Part shown: one piece after another, positions 25,860 to 38,272 of the stretch
Layout of the letters: each line of letters opens with the position of its first letter
Numbering within the stretch: the first letter of the stretch is position 1
Assembly (NCBI GenBank): GCA_002914805.1
Contig: JXTB01000482.1
Coordinates: 8,809-72,808 of the forward strand
Source of the DNA: Parasponia andersonii
Taxonomy: Eukaryota > Streptophyta > Magnoliopsida > Rosales > Cannabaceae
Length of the DNA: 64,000 nt
Direction of reading: 5' to 3'
The notes under the pieces: generated by a model
What the model was told of the DNA's origin: nothing
What the model saw: the letters and a program-made list of their open reading frames with translations, nothing else
Databases searched by the model: none
Made by a program: the position numbers and the translations under genes

Positions 25860-26690
25860 TTCAATGAGTGGTACTGATGTGATACCTATCAAATCCCCTC
25901 AGCAGAAAAGGTAGTCAGTGACACATTTAATACGGTATTTAATGGAATAGTGAACTAGTAGTGAATAATTGATAACAGGAGAAAAGGCGAATGAAATAAA
26001 TAAATTTTGAGGATTTGTGGTATCTTACTTCTTTTAGATAATTATGAGGCTATTTATAGTGATTTTGTAGTCCCCAGAGTTAAGATTGACATCCATATAT
26101 CCCTGAAAAGGTAGAGGAGAATCTCACCTATCCACTTGTACGAACACTAATATGTGATTGGGTCAGGTGTCGACCTCGTCTGGGTCCATGTCTTCTTTAT
26201 TTTTCTTCTTGTTCGGAGCTATGTCGTTATATTGATGGTCAGTTATTTCTCAGTTCTTTGGCCTTTTGTTTATAGTGCCTGATCGCCACGAAGTATGAAA
26301 TCCGACCAAGGCGATTGTTTATCTTAGTGGGCTTGGTTGCATCACAACTGGACAATTTTCCATTTTTAGACTTATTCAACTATCCTTTTGTAGTAAGACG
26401 TAGCCTCGAATCTTAGTCGGCTTGATCAATTAGTAAGACACGATGTCGTTTTTGGTCAATACTACGATGTGTTATTCGCAACATGACATATGTGTCGTTT
26501 TCTAATTCGCTCGAAAAAATTATCCTTAACAAGTAAAGATAGCACACTAGAAAAAAATAAGAGAACATTTGCATTTGGATTTCCACGTGTGAAGAAGTTG
26601 TCTACACAAATACACCTGACTCCCCAATAAAAGTACTTGAAAGAAAATAGCTTTTTCAAGATCTCTTTCCTCATCTTCTTTCAGTATTTT
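25860..26690 (-). mobile_element. Possible antisense LTR fragment
   Basis: On the minus strand a promoter-like CACTATAAATAGCC stands near 26051-26064. It is preceded upstream on that strand by TTTTCAGGGATATATGGATG and a GC-richer segment (26160-26460) unlike the flanks. This looks like an inserted LTR with its own TATA box pointing away from the MADS gene. No termini were defined and no coding is present. Confidence 0.25.
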
Positions 26691-27126
26691 TACAATCTTT
26701 CTCGTGATTTCTCTCTCTTTACACATATATATTATAAAATATGTAGATAGTGATCCACTGAGTATTTGATCATGTAGAAGTACAAGCCATCCATACTATT
26801 TTAATACTTCAAACCACCTGTTAATACCTAAAATAGACATTTTTCTTTTTGGGAAAACTTTCCCATTTTCACACCAATACAACTTTATTGGTTATAAAGC
26901 TTGGATGAGAACATTAAGAAAAATGCAATTCCAAACCTTCCTCCCCATCCCAATCACCATAAAATTCAAAAAGCGTTACTTTGGCTAAACCCTTAATGTA
27001 AGCTCAATTCGCTTTTCCTTATCTTCTTCACTCATGAGCTATTAATCTTTATTCGTCATAATTTTCTAGAGTTAATAACATTCTCAATAGAAACCCTAGG
27101 ATAAAAAGAGTACTGAAAGAGATCAT
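26691..27126 (+). promoter_or_regulatory. Proximal upstream region and 5' leader of the MADS-box gene
   Basis: A TTGGTTATAAAGC block (TATA-like, near 26888-26900) lies about 230 bp before the start codon. The last 100 bp are pyrimidine-rich, then purine-rich (CTGAAAGAGATCAT before ATG). No consensus CArG box was found by eye. The transcription start is unknown, and a leader intron cannot be excluded. Confidence 0.35.
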
Positions 27127-30100
27127 ATGGGGAGAGGGAAGATTGTAATTCGAAGAATTGATAACTCTACAAACCGGCAAGTAACTTTCTCAAAACGAAG
27201 AAAGGGATTGATTAAGAAGGCAAAAGAGCTCGCAATTCTCTGCGATGCAGAAGTTGGTCTTGTCATCTTCTCCAGCACAGGAAAGCTCTATGAGTTTGCT
27301 AGCACCAGGTGTGTCCACTCATTATTAATATTCTCACAGTTAGGTTAAAACTTATCATGTGTTTCTTTTAGATTTATGCACTTAATTAGTCTCTTCTTAA
27401 TTGGGAAAACTGAAATTTGTACTTGATTTGTTGCTTGGTATATGTAGTTTTTGCAGAGAGTCTTATATTTTTGTATATGAACTATAGCTAGTTTTATGCA
27501 CGAAAGATGAATTGTTGAATATGATAATCATAAATTCGATAATTTGTGTTATTAATCACTGTTTCATTACATAGTTTATAGATTCCTAATACCGCTTGCA
27601 ACATTTTTTTGCATGGCATATTAGAGGTTTCTTCCGGCATGGATCTAGCAGAAAGATAAACTCCGCACGTTTTATCTTCATATTTGTAATGAAGATACAC
27701 TAGTATATGATACAAAACATTAATTAATACTTCTTCATAACATATGATCTGCAGGCAAATATTTAAGGATATCTGAAAATGTTTGAGATTCAAATTGGGG
27801 AGAGACGATCAAAAGGTTCTCTTATTTTAACCACTATATTTTGAGACAATATAAATAGAGAAACTTAAGCATTATCACCATATGTCCATATTGGAATATT
27901 TATGTATATGATAGATCTATGAGCTTGATCAGCTATAGCATATGCGTCATGCTCTGGCATAGTAATTGTATTCTTAATAATTATTAAGGCCATGTATGGC
28001 CTTACTACATCCAACTATTCTCTGAGGTTGGCTGCAGATCAAAAGAAGCTAGGATTACATACAGTAGGAAAATAGTAAAATAACATGACATGACAAGAGG
28101 AGGATACACAGATCATGTTGTCTCTAGCTTTTTATGACTTGTGGATCTTACACTGACACACACATGTAATTTAATTAATTTCGTCAATTGATTGTAGTAG
28201 ATGTTAACTTCTTCCTATACATATACACCATAGAGACAAGAACCAGATCAATTTTGTGTGTGTACAAACATATATTTAGCAGTCTCTCCGTATAAATAAT
28301 TTAGGGTTTTTCCTTCAACATGTAGTGTTGTAATATATTAGAATGCAGCTCAAAAAAATGGTCCTTGACCTTTTGATTTGCAAGTGAGGAATGTTTACTT
28401 ATTTAAAATTAAACAAGAGTCAACGAAATAGTACTTTGGTGAAATTAGGAAAATTAATTTTGACAAGGTTGGTCGAGAAGTCTATTTGTATACAGACATT
28501 GGATCAGTACTAGCGATTAGATTAAGAGTATAAGTTAACCAATTTTGATAAAAACACATATAAAAATGAATAAAAGAAAATTCGGATGCCGAACTATAAT
28601 TTACCGACTCCTGATCAACCTAACTAAACCTTAGTCTAAAAGTTTGGCCTCAAATGTTAATTCGACCTCCTTACTCAAACTATTCGAGATTATCAGAATC
28701 GATTAGTTATTTTTATAGCTCAACTACTAATATCAAAACCATGCTCCATAATATGATGTTGAAGAATTTGATTAGTGTGTCCCCAATTAGATGCCCTTTT
28801 ACCCCGTTAATTTGTTTTTATTTGATCAACAAATAATGAATTATCTAATGAACTCGTCCCCCATCTTGCTATACAATATATTTATATATACATATACATC
28901 CGCCATTACCTTTAGATTAATCAGTGTAAAGATAGATCAACTATCAACGCCATTAATGATTGGATATGGCTATGTAAAACTATGTTTTTATAACTTTAGA
29001 TATATGTAGTATCTGACTATACTGCGAGGATTTAGATGTGTAGCTCCTAATTATACCGTATAATTAGTCCTTAGAACACGATTATGAAAGGTTCATTGCA
29101 CCACCCCTCTCAGGGATAGAGGCCGGCGCCCACATCAAGGCAAATTTCTCACATGTGTTAGGTTACTCCTAATCTTTCCTGTCATAAGAAGATACAAGGT
29201 ATCAATTTTGTTTAGGAGAGTAGTGAGAGGCTGAGTGTAGTTAGTGAGTTTTGTAGAGTATGAGATGTGTGAGATCACATTGTACTCTTATTTTTCATTA
29301 TACCAAAAGTTTTAGGGTTGTTGAGCAGGGGATGTATTGCCAAACTATTTGGTATTAATCCTAATGCACCCCTTAAATTAGTTCACTTAAAATAATAAAA
29401 TAAAAGTGAATTATCTCACTTAAGAGTGACCCACTATATATAGATCTATATATAATTTGCTTGTATTTTTGTTTTATGTGTTCGTTTATTATTGCTCTCG
29501 TAACCAAGGATAGGTTTCATCTATTACAGAAAGTTGTGTTATTATAGGTGAATGTTTCGGCTTGATCTTAAAAATATCATGAACATTACTTTTGTTTTCT
29601 TTGTATTAATGTATTTAATCATACAAGGAATGTATAGGGCAAGATATGGTTTAATTAATAGTTGGGTGCCAATTTAAGATGCTGTATTTATATGCCTAGG
29701 TATATCTTTCTTAACAGAACTAGTTATGCGTCATCTGATATTTCACACTTTAATTACGCACTGAATCTGGACAGTTATACCAGAATAGCAACTTCCAACA
29801 GAGCTCATTTATACATATACATACCTATGGTTATATATATATATATATATATTATAGTAGCTTCTTATACATATGCATGTCTTTTGTCTCGTACATATAT
29901 AATGTGTGAAATATATGTTTGTGGATGCTGTGTATATGGCGTGCGCCATTCATTTTTACCCTTAGTTGATTTAGAAATTAATTTACTGTCTATGGCATAT
30001 TTGACTAATAAAAGCAAATATATATTACTCCAAAAACTAATATTCTTTAAAGATGCATCACTGGATATAATATCGTTGAGATATCTATGCGTTCAATGCT

Positions 30101-31380
30101 ATACATAACATTCTCCTTATTCCATATAAGCCTACACAAATTCACAATCTAATTACCTAAATTTTTATAGCATTTTTAGGCTGTTAGTGAACATAAATTG
30201 CTAATTGATCGTCTGCCTTAAAAGAGAAAGGAAAAGGTTTGAAGGAAACTCATTGGATAAATAATTCTTCATATATCAACAAATATTTAACAATGATTCA
30301 TCATGCAAAACATGTTAATAATAATTTTTCTTGGCACATGCATGCATTTTATCTCAATTCTACCTACGTATTTATAGTACTATATATGTGTCATTTAATT
30401 TATTGTTTACGATCAGTCCTTCCTTATGCTTGAAACGTACAGGTTTCATGAACTAAGTTGAAAATATTGGGTGCATAGAATCTGATAAAATATTTACTGT
30501 TTAATATCTGATCACTTATTTATTTCTTCCAGCATGAAATCAGTAATAGAGCGATATAACAAGTCCAAGGACGAACATCAACAACTTCTGAACTCAACAT
30601 CAGAAGTAAAGGTATAAATATATATATATATATATATGATAATTTCTTTTTTAACTCTTTGATTATCACAGCCCAAAATCTAAGACCATGATTTTTTTGG
30701 TAATTTTAAGTGTAAATAAAAATAAATAAAGAAGTTATAAAACTCATAGGAGAACAATTACTTGGGTTTTTTCATTTTAGTCTTCAAATCATTTGGAATT
30801 CTATATAAAAAAAGTTCATATTTAGTTTAATTTATAAAAATAGATATACCGATTTAATATCAAGAAAATATAGTTAAATTATATAAATCTTGATTTAATA
30901 GATATTTCAAATCATTAATCCAAATATCTAAAATTTAACTTACAAATCTTATCAAAATTCCAAGTACTTAAAACTTTAAAAATATGCTCATTAGGAACTA
31001 TAGTATCCCATTTATACCCCATATCCTCAAATAGTAGTAATAGATTCTTATATATTCACTTAGTAAAATGAATGAACTTGACTAAACAGTTAGACATGCG
31101 AAAAGAGTGAGACAAAGAAAAGTACCAACCAAAGAGGAATAGGACCTCGAGCATAAGCCAAGCAACTTACTCAACCAACGAGATAATTGACTCGAATGAA
31201 CAACTAAAAGGAAGGAAAAATAGAAGGAATGAGCTCGAAAGCTCAGTAAGAAAGCTATTACGTTATGTAAAAACCTTTTTAGTGATGAAAAGTCCTTGCA
31301 TAGTTAGTTTAGTCTAAAAATACCTTTTTGCAAAACCATGTGTATGTATTTATATATATCCATTTTCAAAGCTGATAATC

Positions 31381-31411
<31 letters not shown>

Positions 31412-34400
31412 GTAACTATATATATACGTATATGTGTATAAAAACATGATATCCAAAACTAATAGTCCGTATGCACATACATATATATAGATATATAGAA
31501 AACATGATATTTAAATACCAATTAGTCCACGGACACAAGACACAAATCTATCCATACCAATGAATTCATCACCTCTCATCAATGGAAACCAGGATATTGG
31601 CACTATATGTGCTATATAACCTGCCTGACACTTAGCTCATAACCGGAGGAGACACCTGTGTGTCGCCTACCAAATCTAGAGGGGCAACCGCATTACCTAT
31701 ACCTGCCAAATAGGGAGGTAATTAGAAGAAATACCTTGTGTAGTTTTACAGACTCTGCACCGTTGGTGGGACCACAGTGGCCACCCTATAAAAATCCCAT
31801 GATGCTAACTGGTACTCATATATGATCCTATGATACGTGTACTCTGAACTAATGTGTAAAAAGAACCATGTTGTGAATTAAGTTCAAATGATGCCGTAGT
31901 TTTTAATAAAACGAATTAATTAAATTTGATAGAAAAATAGGCAGTATAATGGCTCTATTTTAACATATCTCAAAAATAACCTGCATTCAGAAAAGTCCTA
32001 GAGCAATCCAATATATAAATCATATCATTCAATCCATCATAGATATTTAAAAATTCTAAAATTGTATTTGTTCTCATATGTTTCAGAAAATAATTTTTAT
32101 TCAAAATTACGTAAAAAAAAGGTAACTGAATCCCTACCTCACTAGAATAGCGATACCACGCCCTCGCTCACTCACTTAGGAAAAATCAACTTCTCAATAG
32201 AGCTTCGAATTAATAAACGGACCTCTTCATTGAATTCCTAATGTTTAAAATAACTAAGCTAGACACATAACTTTACCAATTCAGGTCTGGGGCCAATACC
32301 GAATCAGTGATACATAAAACTAAACAAAATCTAAACCGTTAAATATTGATTTTTGTGCTAGTCACCAAATATAGTCAATATATATCAAACTTCACCATTT
32401 TTTGAGTACATTCCAAAAATGATAATAAAAATTAAATCTAACTGTTAGATCAAAAACTAAAATTTGAAACTCAAAACACCCAAAAATAGCAACTTTTGAA
32501 CTGGGCAAAATAAGATCGTAAAATATGTATCTTGAGGTTTCTCTCGATGAGACGACTCCAACGAGTCCAAGAACACATGTTGAAATGGCCAGAATCATCG
32601 TCAAAAATTCAAAGTTCCCCACAGCCATTAATGGCATTTTCCAGCGACAGGGAGCTCGGCAGTGACTTGGGACAGGTAGAATGAGTTGCTAGCGGTGTAG
32701 GAAAACTCTGCCAGGAGTTTAGCGAGCCGGACGGTGGTCCTAGTGGCTCCGGCACTCCTCCACCTACTTTCGGTCGAGAACGAGTAAGAAATACAAAGAG
32801 GGTGAGAGTGGGTAAAGGGAGAGAGAGGAGAGAGAGAGAGAAATGCGTGTATATTTATAATTTAATTTAATTTTTTAAAAAATAATATAAAGTCAAGTGA
32901 CCAAATTGCTCTTAAAAAAAGTGGGTTATTACACTGATCTATTTTCATGTTTTCCTACATGTACATGTATATATACACGTATATTTAATTAAGCCTCTTT
33001 TTAGGGAAACTATACATAGTTAGGACTTGATTGGGCGATATATGATATGTATAAATATATAAATATATATTTATTATAACAAAAAAAAAACAGAAATGAA
33101 AGGTATGATCAGATTGTTCTCGAGATCTTGTTTACGAAGATATCTAATATCATCAATTTCATTCTTTATAACCAAAATAAAAAAACATAAATATTGTCAA
33201 ACATATGTAAAAGCCCTTATTTTGAAAGTTAATATTTTCTTTTTAATTTTTATTATCAATTTATATAAAAATTATCCTAATTTGGATTCGAATAATTTGA
33301 AAGTTTATATATATATGATATATAAGTAGTGTGATATTAGTGGGTTGATTTAAGTTGTAAGAGCACTTATTATCTAGTATCTCGGTCCTAGGTTCGAGTC
33401 ACACCGAGGATAGAGTTGAAAACTTATTATACCTAATAAGGTGAGGTGGGAGTGGAGTTCATTAGTTAAGCCCCATTTCTTTTTAAAAAAAAATAGGAAA
33501 TTTACTCCAAAAAAAATTGAAGAGGGAAAATCTTCATAAATATTTATTGTTTAACGATAGGAAATGTCATTCCTATGTACTAGAAAGTTGCTCGGCCAAG
33601 TTAAAAATACCTGTTAATTAATGAAACTATGCAATTAAAGACTAGGAATTATTAAAGAAAGCAAAGAATTTTATGAAATGATCATGGGAACAAAAATATT
33701 AATCAGTTCTCCAAATACTGTACATGGGTATTCCTAGCTCTCTTGGAATTAATTTCTTCACTGTATAAGTCTCATTAATTATTCCTCAAATTTTTATCTA
33801 TATATCTCAAACATAGATGTATCTATAGCGCTTAATTATAACTAGCTTTACTTTTCAAAACAAAACAAAACACACAAAAAAAAAAAAAGTGTAGCCATGA
33901 TTGCAATAATTGCACGTGCATATATGGTTGCAGCTTCCTATATTTTCTATAATTAATATCGTATATATGATAAAAGAGCCACAAATATATTGTAGGGGAT
34001 AAAATAATCTTGTATTTTATCTTCTTCCTTTTTAAGAAATTCATTTTTTTTCTTTTAAAAATATGGTAAACTACATTGAATTTATTTTTTTGAACTATAA
34101 AAAGTCTTACAATTTGACTAACCTTTAAAATCTGACCCTTATGTGAGCTAAATTGGTGGAATTGATAGAAATATGATGAAATTAATTACCCCTGAAGGAT
34201 AAATTAAGACTTATATTAAATTCAAGAATTGTCTATACCAATTTTCAAATAATATTATGATTTTTCTTAAATAACATAATAAGCGTTGTAATAGTTTCCC
34301 GACAACTATATATCCATTTATCCTAAATCTATCCTCTATTAAGGCTTATTTTGTCACTAGTTTTCCAGTTTTTTTTATCTAAGTCGTAAAAGAATGTCAG

Positions 34401-37400
34401 ATTTCAAAAATAGTAAGAGACTTTCTGTAATAAAAAATCTAATAAATCTAATTCAAGGAGTTTTCTCATATTTATGAAAATATAGAGGGTTTTTTCTTTG
34501 GAGAAAAAATATAGAGGGTTTTGACCAGAAAGATAAAAGAAAACAAAAAGAGATAAAATACTAGGTCATTTTGTAACATATTCTGTTGATTTAATGTGCA
34601 AACAATAGATATAAATGTGGGAAAGTGGTTTACGCTATATATATTTATATAGACTTGGCACGTTGAGATGTATACATCATGTGTCCAATATATATATATA
34701 TATAGATGGATCTTGCTATGTCTTTGTTAAGGAAAAAAAAATCTAGCTCTGCGTCTTATACTTGTATAGAAAGTATGCATGTATATATATATGTATGGGC
34801 ACCAATCCAGTAGGTATTTTTTTTTTTTACCTATGGATAGGTATCAATTTGACCAATGAAAATTTAACATGCACATTTTTTTATTATAAAAAATAAGAGA
34901 GAGAAAGAGTATTAATGATGCACGTCTTTTCATGCACTTCATTATAGCCATTGGATCACCATCTAATGGTGATCTAACGGCTAAAAAAAAAATACCTACC
35001 TATAGGTAAAGAAAAAAAATATCTATTGGATTGGCAACCTATATGTATGGGCATGTATATGTATATAATATTCCAAGGACACATTATAATTAGTACATAT
35101 GTGTGAAGTATACAAGACGCACATATATAACGGACACACATTATTAGTACATGTGAAAAATATTATTAAGGAAACCCATATGTAGATTGTCGGACATGAA
35201 TATTATGTTTGCCATGAGAAAACAATATTTGATTTATAATCAAGTTATAAGAACTAATATTATGGACATGATAACTTCGAACATCACAAAACTCGGTTGT
35301 CCATCTTCTTTATTATATTATCTTATGCATTTATATCTTGATGACAATATAGTAAACTTATGCATTTATATCTTGATGACAATGCGCGTAGAAAGGATAG
35401 CATTTAAGAATACATTGAGAGAAACCCATCTAGTATATAAGCAAAACAAAGACAATGCACGCCTACAAAGTACCAGCTACCTCTTTCTCACTCTTTGTTG
35501 ATATGTGAACTCCAATATTTCTTTTGTTTTATTAAATGTGAGATACTTAATTAGAGTACTCTGCACATCAAACAAGAGAGTATAAATATATAGAGCTTGT
35601 AGCACTCCTATGAAAATTTATTCACACTATGTAGCTAGCTAGTATATTAAGGGGATCACATAAATTAGACCTGCTTCCTCCCAATTACTAGCACATATTG
35701 CAGTCATAATATGTGAACATAGTTCCACTGCAAGATCACTTCGTAACTTAAGTGCTGGACCAAACAGTACTACTAGAATGTACATAAGATCACCGGGTAC
35801 AAAATGAAATTATTGTATTGATATGGAAAACTATAAATTGAATTTTAGCTTCACATGTAAAATTTCCATTTTTTTGGTACCTTCACACACCTGTGTAGGA
35901 ACATGAATCATGTACTCTAACTCTCAATATTATATATATAGGGGCCGAATGCGATCGGTCTCATTATATGATGTGGTCAACACAGAACATATTTGGCCAA
36001 TATCATATTAGAAAAATATATTCAATGTTAGCTAAATCATGTAATGAGATTGGTCACAGAACGAACTATGTCGAAAAGCTTATATATACATATGTGAGAC
36101 AACTCATTTGCATTTTTTGGTTTTCTTCTGTGTGCTAGCTTTGGCAAAGGGAGGTAGCAATCTTAAGGCATCAACTACAATGCCTGCAAGAAAACTGTAG
36201 GTACGTACTACTTACTATCCTTCTAATTCTTTATCCTTTAATTTTACATAATTCTGTTTTAGAAAAGCAAGAAATCTGCTAGCAGCTAATATATTGGGAG
36301 ATGATCATCTAGTCATTCCCATTTTAAGTTGGTGACCAAGTATGCTTAACTTACGCTTCATAATACATAAATCAGAATTCTTTTGAATCACTCTATGTAT
36401 TATTATTATAGGAATCTCAAATGACCTAGAGAAAGTATTGTTTTGTTTTTTGTTTCTGAATGAGGGAAAGGCCAGAAACCGTCAATTGATGTACCATCCA
36501 GAAATTATAAATTAACACCAATTTTTAGCCTTGAGGAAGAACATAACAAAGAACTGGGCAAATTGATTTTTAGTACTTTGTTTTGTTAGTATAAAAATTT
36601 TATCAGGATTAATACTGATCTTAAGACTTCAATAAAAATTTGATCCCTCATCCACGAAATATGTATCGTCTATTAGCCATGTACTGTCTATTAGCCTTGA
36701 GCGTGAATCTTATTTGTGACAAATATATATGATATGCATGTCCTTATGATACTATTGTACGGGAAAAGAGACCCCAAATTAAAAGATAAGGAGGCTTAAC
36801 ACTAATTAACGTGCACATAAATTCTGATCACGTAACAGGCAATTGATGGGGAAAGAACTTTATGGTTTAAACATGAAGGAGCTACAAAATCTCGAAAGCC
36901 AATTGGAAATAAGTCTCAAGGGTATCCGTATGAAAAAGGTCAGAACCCCTTGATTTCTCCAATATTCTCAAGTAGTGTATATAAATATAGTTTTGTCCGT
37001 TTTTTGCTTAATCACTTTTAATTCAGTGCATGGCTTATAAGCAATGATATTCATGAGCTTGTCTTTACACTTGATACGCTTTCTAACTCGTGAAGGAACA
37101 AATGTTAACTGATGAAATACAAGAGCTAATCCGAAAGGTATTTATTTCCCCCAATATTTAGTTATTGATTATTTTCTTCACTTCTTCGTTTTTTTGTTTC
37201 TTTTTCTTTTTTTATGATATGTGTGTGTATTAAGACTAGTTTGAGCTACTCAAGCTTAGTTGGCTTCCATATTTGACAGGGTAACCTTATTCATCAGGAA
37301 AATGTCGATTTGTATAAGAAGGTAATCCTCATTCGTCAAGAAAACGTGGAATTACAAAAGGAGGTAATTCGAATGCATATCACAATTTGCATTCGGTACT

Positions 37401-37596
37401 GGAATAAATTATGTAACCATGTATGTATACATAAATATATAGCACTAATATTATGCTCAGAATTGGTATTAAAAATGTGTTAAGGTCTATCCGTACATTT
37501 ATATCCTATATTAATTACCATACCATATGTGATGCCCGCTTAACCATTTTGATATACATTGTCAAAAGAAATCTAGTTCCTCCATTTTACTTTCAT

Positions 37597-37638
<42 letters not shown>

Positions 37639-38272
37639 GGGCACCAATCCAGTAGGCATTTTTTTTTTTTTATCTATGCATAGGTATCAATTTGGCCAAT
37701 AAAAATTTAGCATGCATATTTTTTTATTGTAAAAAGTAAGAGAGAGAAAGAGCATTAATGATGCACGTCTTTTCATGCACTTCATTATAGTCATTGGATC
37801 ACCATTAGATGGTAATCCAACAGCTAAAAAAAAATACCTACCCATAGGTATTTTATTTTTTTACCTATGCATAGGTATCAATTTGACCAATAAAAATTTA
37901 GCATGCACATTTTTTTATTATAAAAAGTAAAAGAGAGAAAGAGCATTAATAATACACGTCTTTTCATGCACTTCATTATAGTCATTGGATCATTAGCTAA
38001 TAGTGATCTAACGGCTAAAAAAAAATACCTACCCATAAATAAAATAAAAAAATACCTATTGGATTGGCAACCTATATATATACATAGTAGTCATATATCT
38101 AGCTCATAATTAAGCGTTAAACAAGGGCTTCAATATTACTCAGGTTTATGGCACACGCGACGTGACTGAAACAACAAGCGGAAACAACTTCATTTCTTAC
38201 AGTCTGGACAATGGCGAGGAGTCAAATATCCCGATCCATCTTCAACTAAGCCAACCTAGTCAACAAGCTTAA
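27127..38272 (+). CDS. AGL17-clade MIKC-type MADS-box transcription factor
   Basis: Coding exons: 27127-27308, 30533-30611, 36139-36200, 36839-36938, 37096-37137, 37280-37363, 38144-38272. All introns have GT..AG ends, and the exons join in one frame to 225 residues plus TAA. Sizes 182/79/62/100/42 are the canonical MIKC pattern. Residues 1-60 are a complete MADS domain for DNA binding and dimerisation ([20 protein letters not shown]..., [20 protein letters not shown]). Exon 2 gives the I region ([20 protein letters not shown]). Exons 3-6 give the keratin-like coiled coil ([40 protein letters not shown]). The C-terminus holds VYGTRDV and [27 protein letters not shown], the ENVxLYKK repeats and the VYGTRDV tail point to the AGL17/AGL16/AGL21/ANR1 group, known for roles in root development, nitrate response and flowering. 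The member is not resolved. Exon 3 starts with Leu where relatives usually have Phe. A GT donor after the stop (38286) and an AG near 38440 suggest a 3'-UTR intron. Confidence 0.92.
27309..30532 (+). other. Intron 1 of the MADS-box gene (3.2 kb)
   Basis: Bounded by CAG|GTGTGT and TTCCAG|CATGAAA. Mostly unassigned AT-rich sequence with an AT run at 29831-29853. A short GC-richer patch near 29100-29130 has no recognised function. First introns of MADS genes often carry regulatory sites, but none could be identified by eye. Confidence 0.7.
30664..32933 (-). mobile_element. Full-length antisense solo LTR in MADS intron 2
   Basis: Read on the minus strand it starts TGTAATAACCCAC (32933) and ends TTTTGGGCTGTGATA (30664). 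It is 2,270 bp, matching the 2,232-bp LTR at 21226-23457 in length, termini and inner landmarks: GAGAGAG leader near 32820-32845, GGACTCGTTGGAGTCGTCTC near 32550, and ACCTGCCAAATAGGGAGG near 31698 on plus, which corresponds to CCTCCTCAATTGGCAGG near 22612. The flanks TTGAT (30659-30663) and CTGAT (32934-32938) match 4 of 5, consistent with an aged 5-bp target duplication. No coding interior is present. It begins only 52 bp past the exon 2 donor and lies antisense to the gene. Confidence 0.85.
33327..33493 (+). mobile_element. tRNA-type SINE in MADS intron 2
   Basis: About 165 bp with an RNA polymerase III-like promoter: an A-box-like GATTTAAGTTGTAAGAGC (33347-33364) and a B box GGTTCGAGTCACACC (33391-33405). 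A conserved-looking body follows (TAATAAGGTGAGGTGGGAGT) and an A-rich tail (33484-33493). This matches the architecture of plant SINEs. The target duplication was not resolved. Confidence 0.7.
34797..35039 (+). mobile_element. 243-bp MITE with 9-bp target duplication in MADS intron 2
   Basis: Left end GGGCACCAATCCAGTAGG; right end, read on the minus strand, GGTTGCCAATCCAATAG: imperfect terminal inverted repeats. It is flanked by a perfect 9-bp direct repeat TATATGTAT (34788-34796 and 35040-35048). The 9-bp duplication suggests the Mutator superfamily. No coding is present. A dimeric relative lies at 37639-38072. Confidence 0.85.
35322..35383. repeat. 27-bp direct repeat pair in MADS intron 2
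   Basis: Identical 27-bp copies at 35322-35348 and 35357-35383, separated by 8 bp; each begins CTTATGCATTTATATC. Confidence 0.95.
37602..37635. repeat. (AT)n microsatellite beside the intron 6 MITE
   Basis: A run of AT dinucleotides ending 3 bp before the dimeric MITE. The MITE appears to have inserted into this AT tract. Confidence 0.95.
37639..38072 (+). mobile_element. Head-to-tail dimeric MITE in MADS intron 6
   Basis: The outer ends GGGCACCAATCC (37639) and GGATTGGCAACC (to 38072) are the same as in the 243-bp MITE at 34797-35039. The interior is present twice in the same orientation: CATAGGTATCAATTTG at 37679-37694 and again near 37870-37885, with the CACGTCTTTTCATGC block near 37764 and 37956. 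Only one outer terminus of each kind is present, and the central junction has a shortened end. The element occupies over half of intron 6 and ends 71 bp before exon 7. Confidence 0.85.

Noticed and set aside
29662..30108. 148-codon ORF in MADS intron 1
   Set aside because: Tyr/Ile-rich translation of AT repeats, with no domain. It lies within an intron defined by canonical MIKC exon borders.
32392..32637. Minus-strand ORF whose peptide resembles the one at 21582-21929 (both end [11 protein letters not shown])
   Set aside because: The similarity is explained by both lying in homologous LTRs. The frames are not consistently open and no protein role is indicated.
27127..38272. miR444-type regulation of the AGL17-clade gene
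   Set aside because: miR444 regulation is known from grasses. No complementary site could be identified here, and the sequence context suggests a eudicot.
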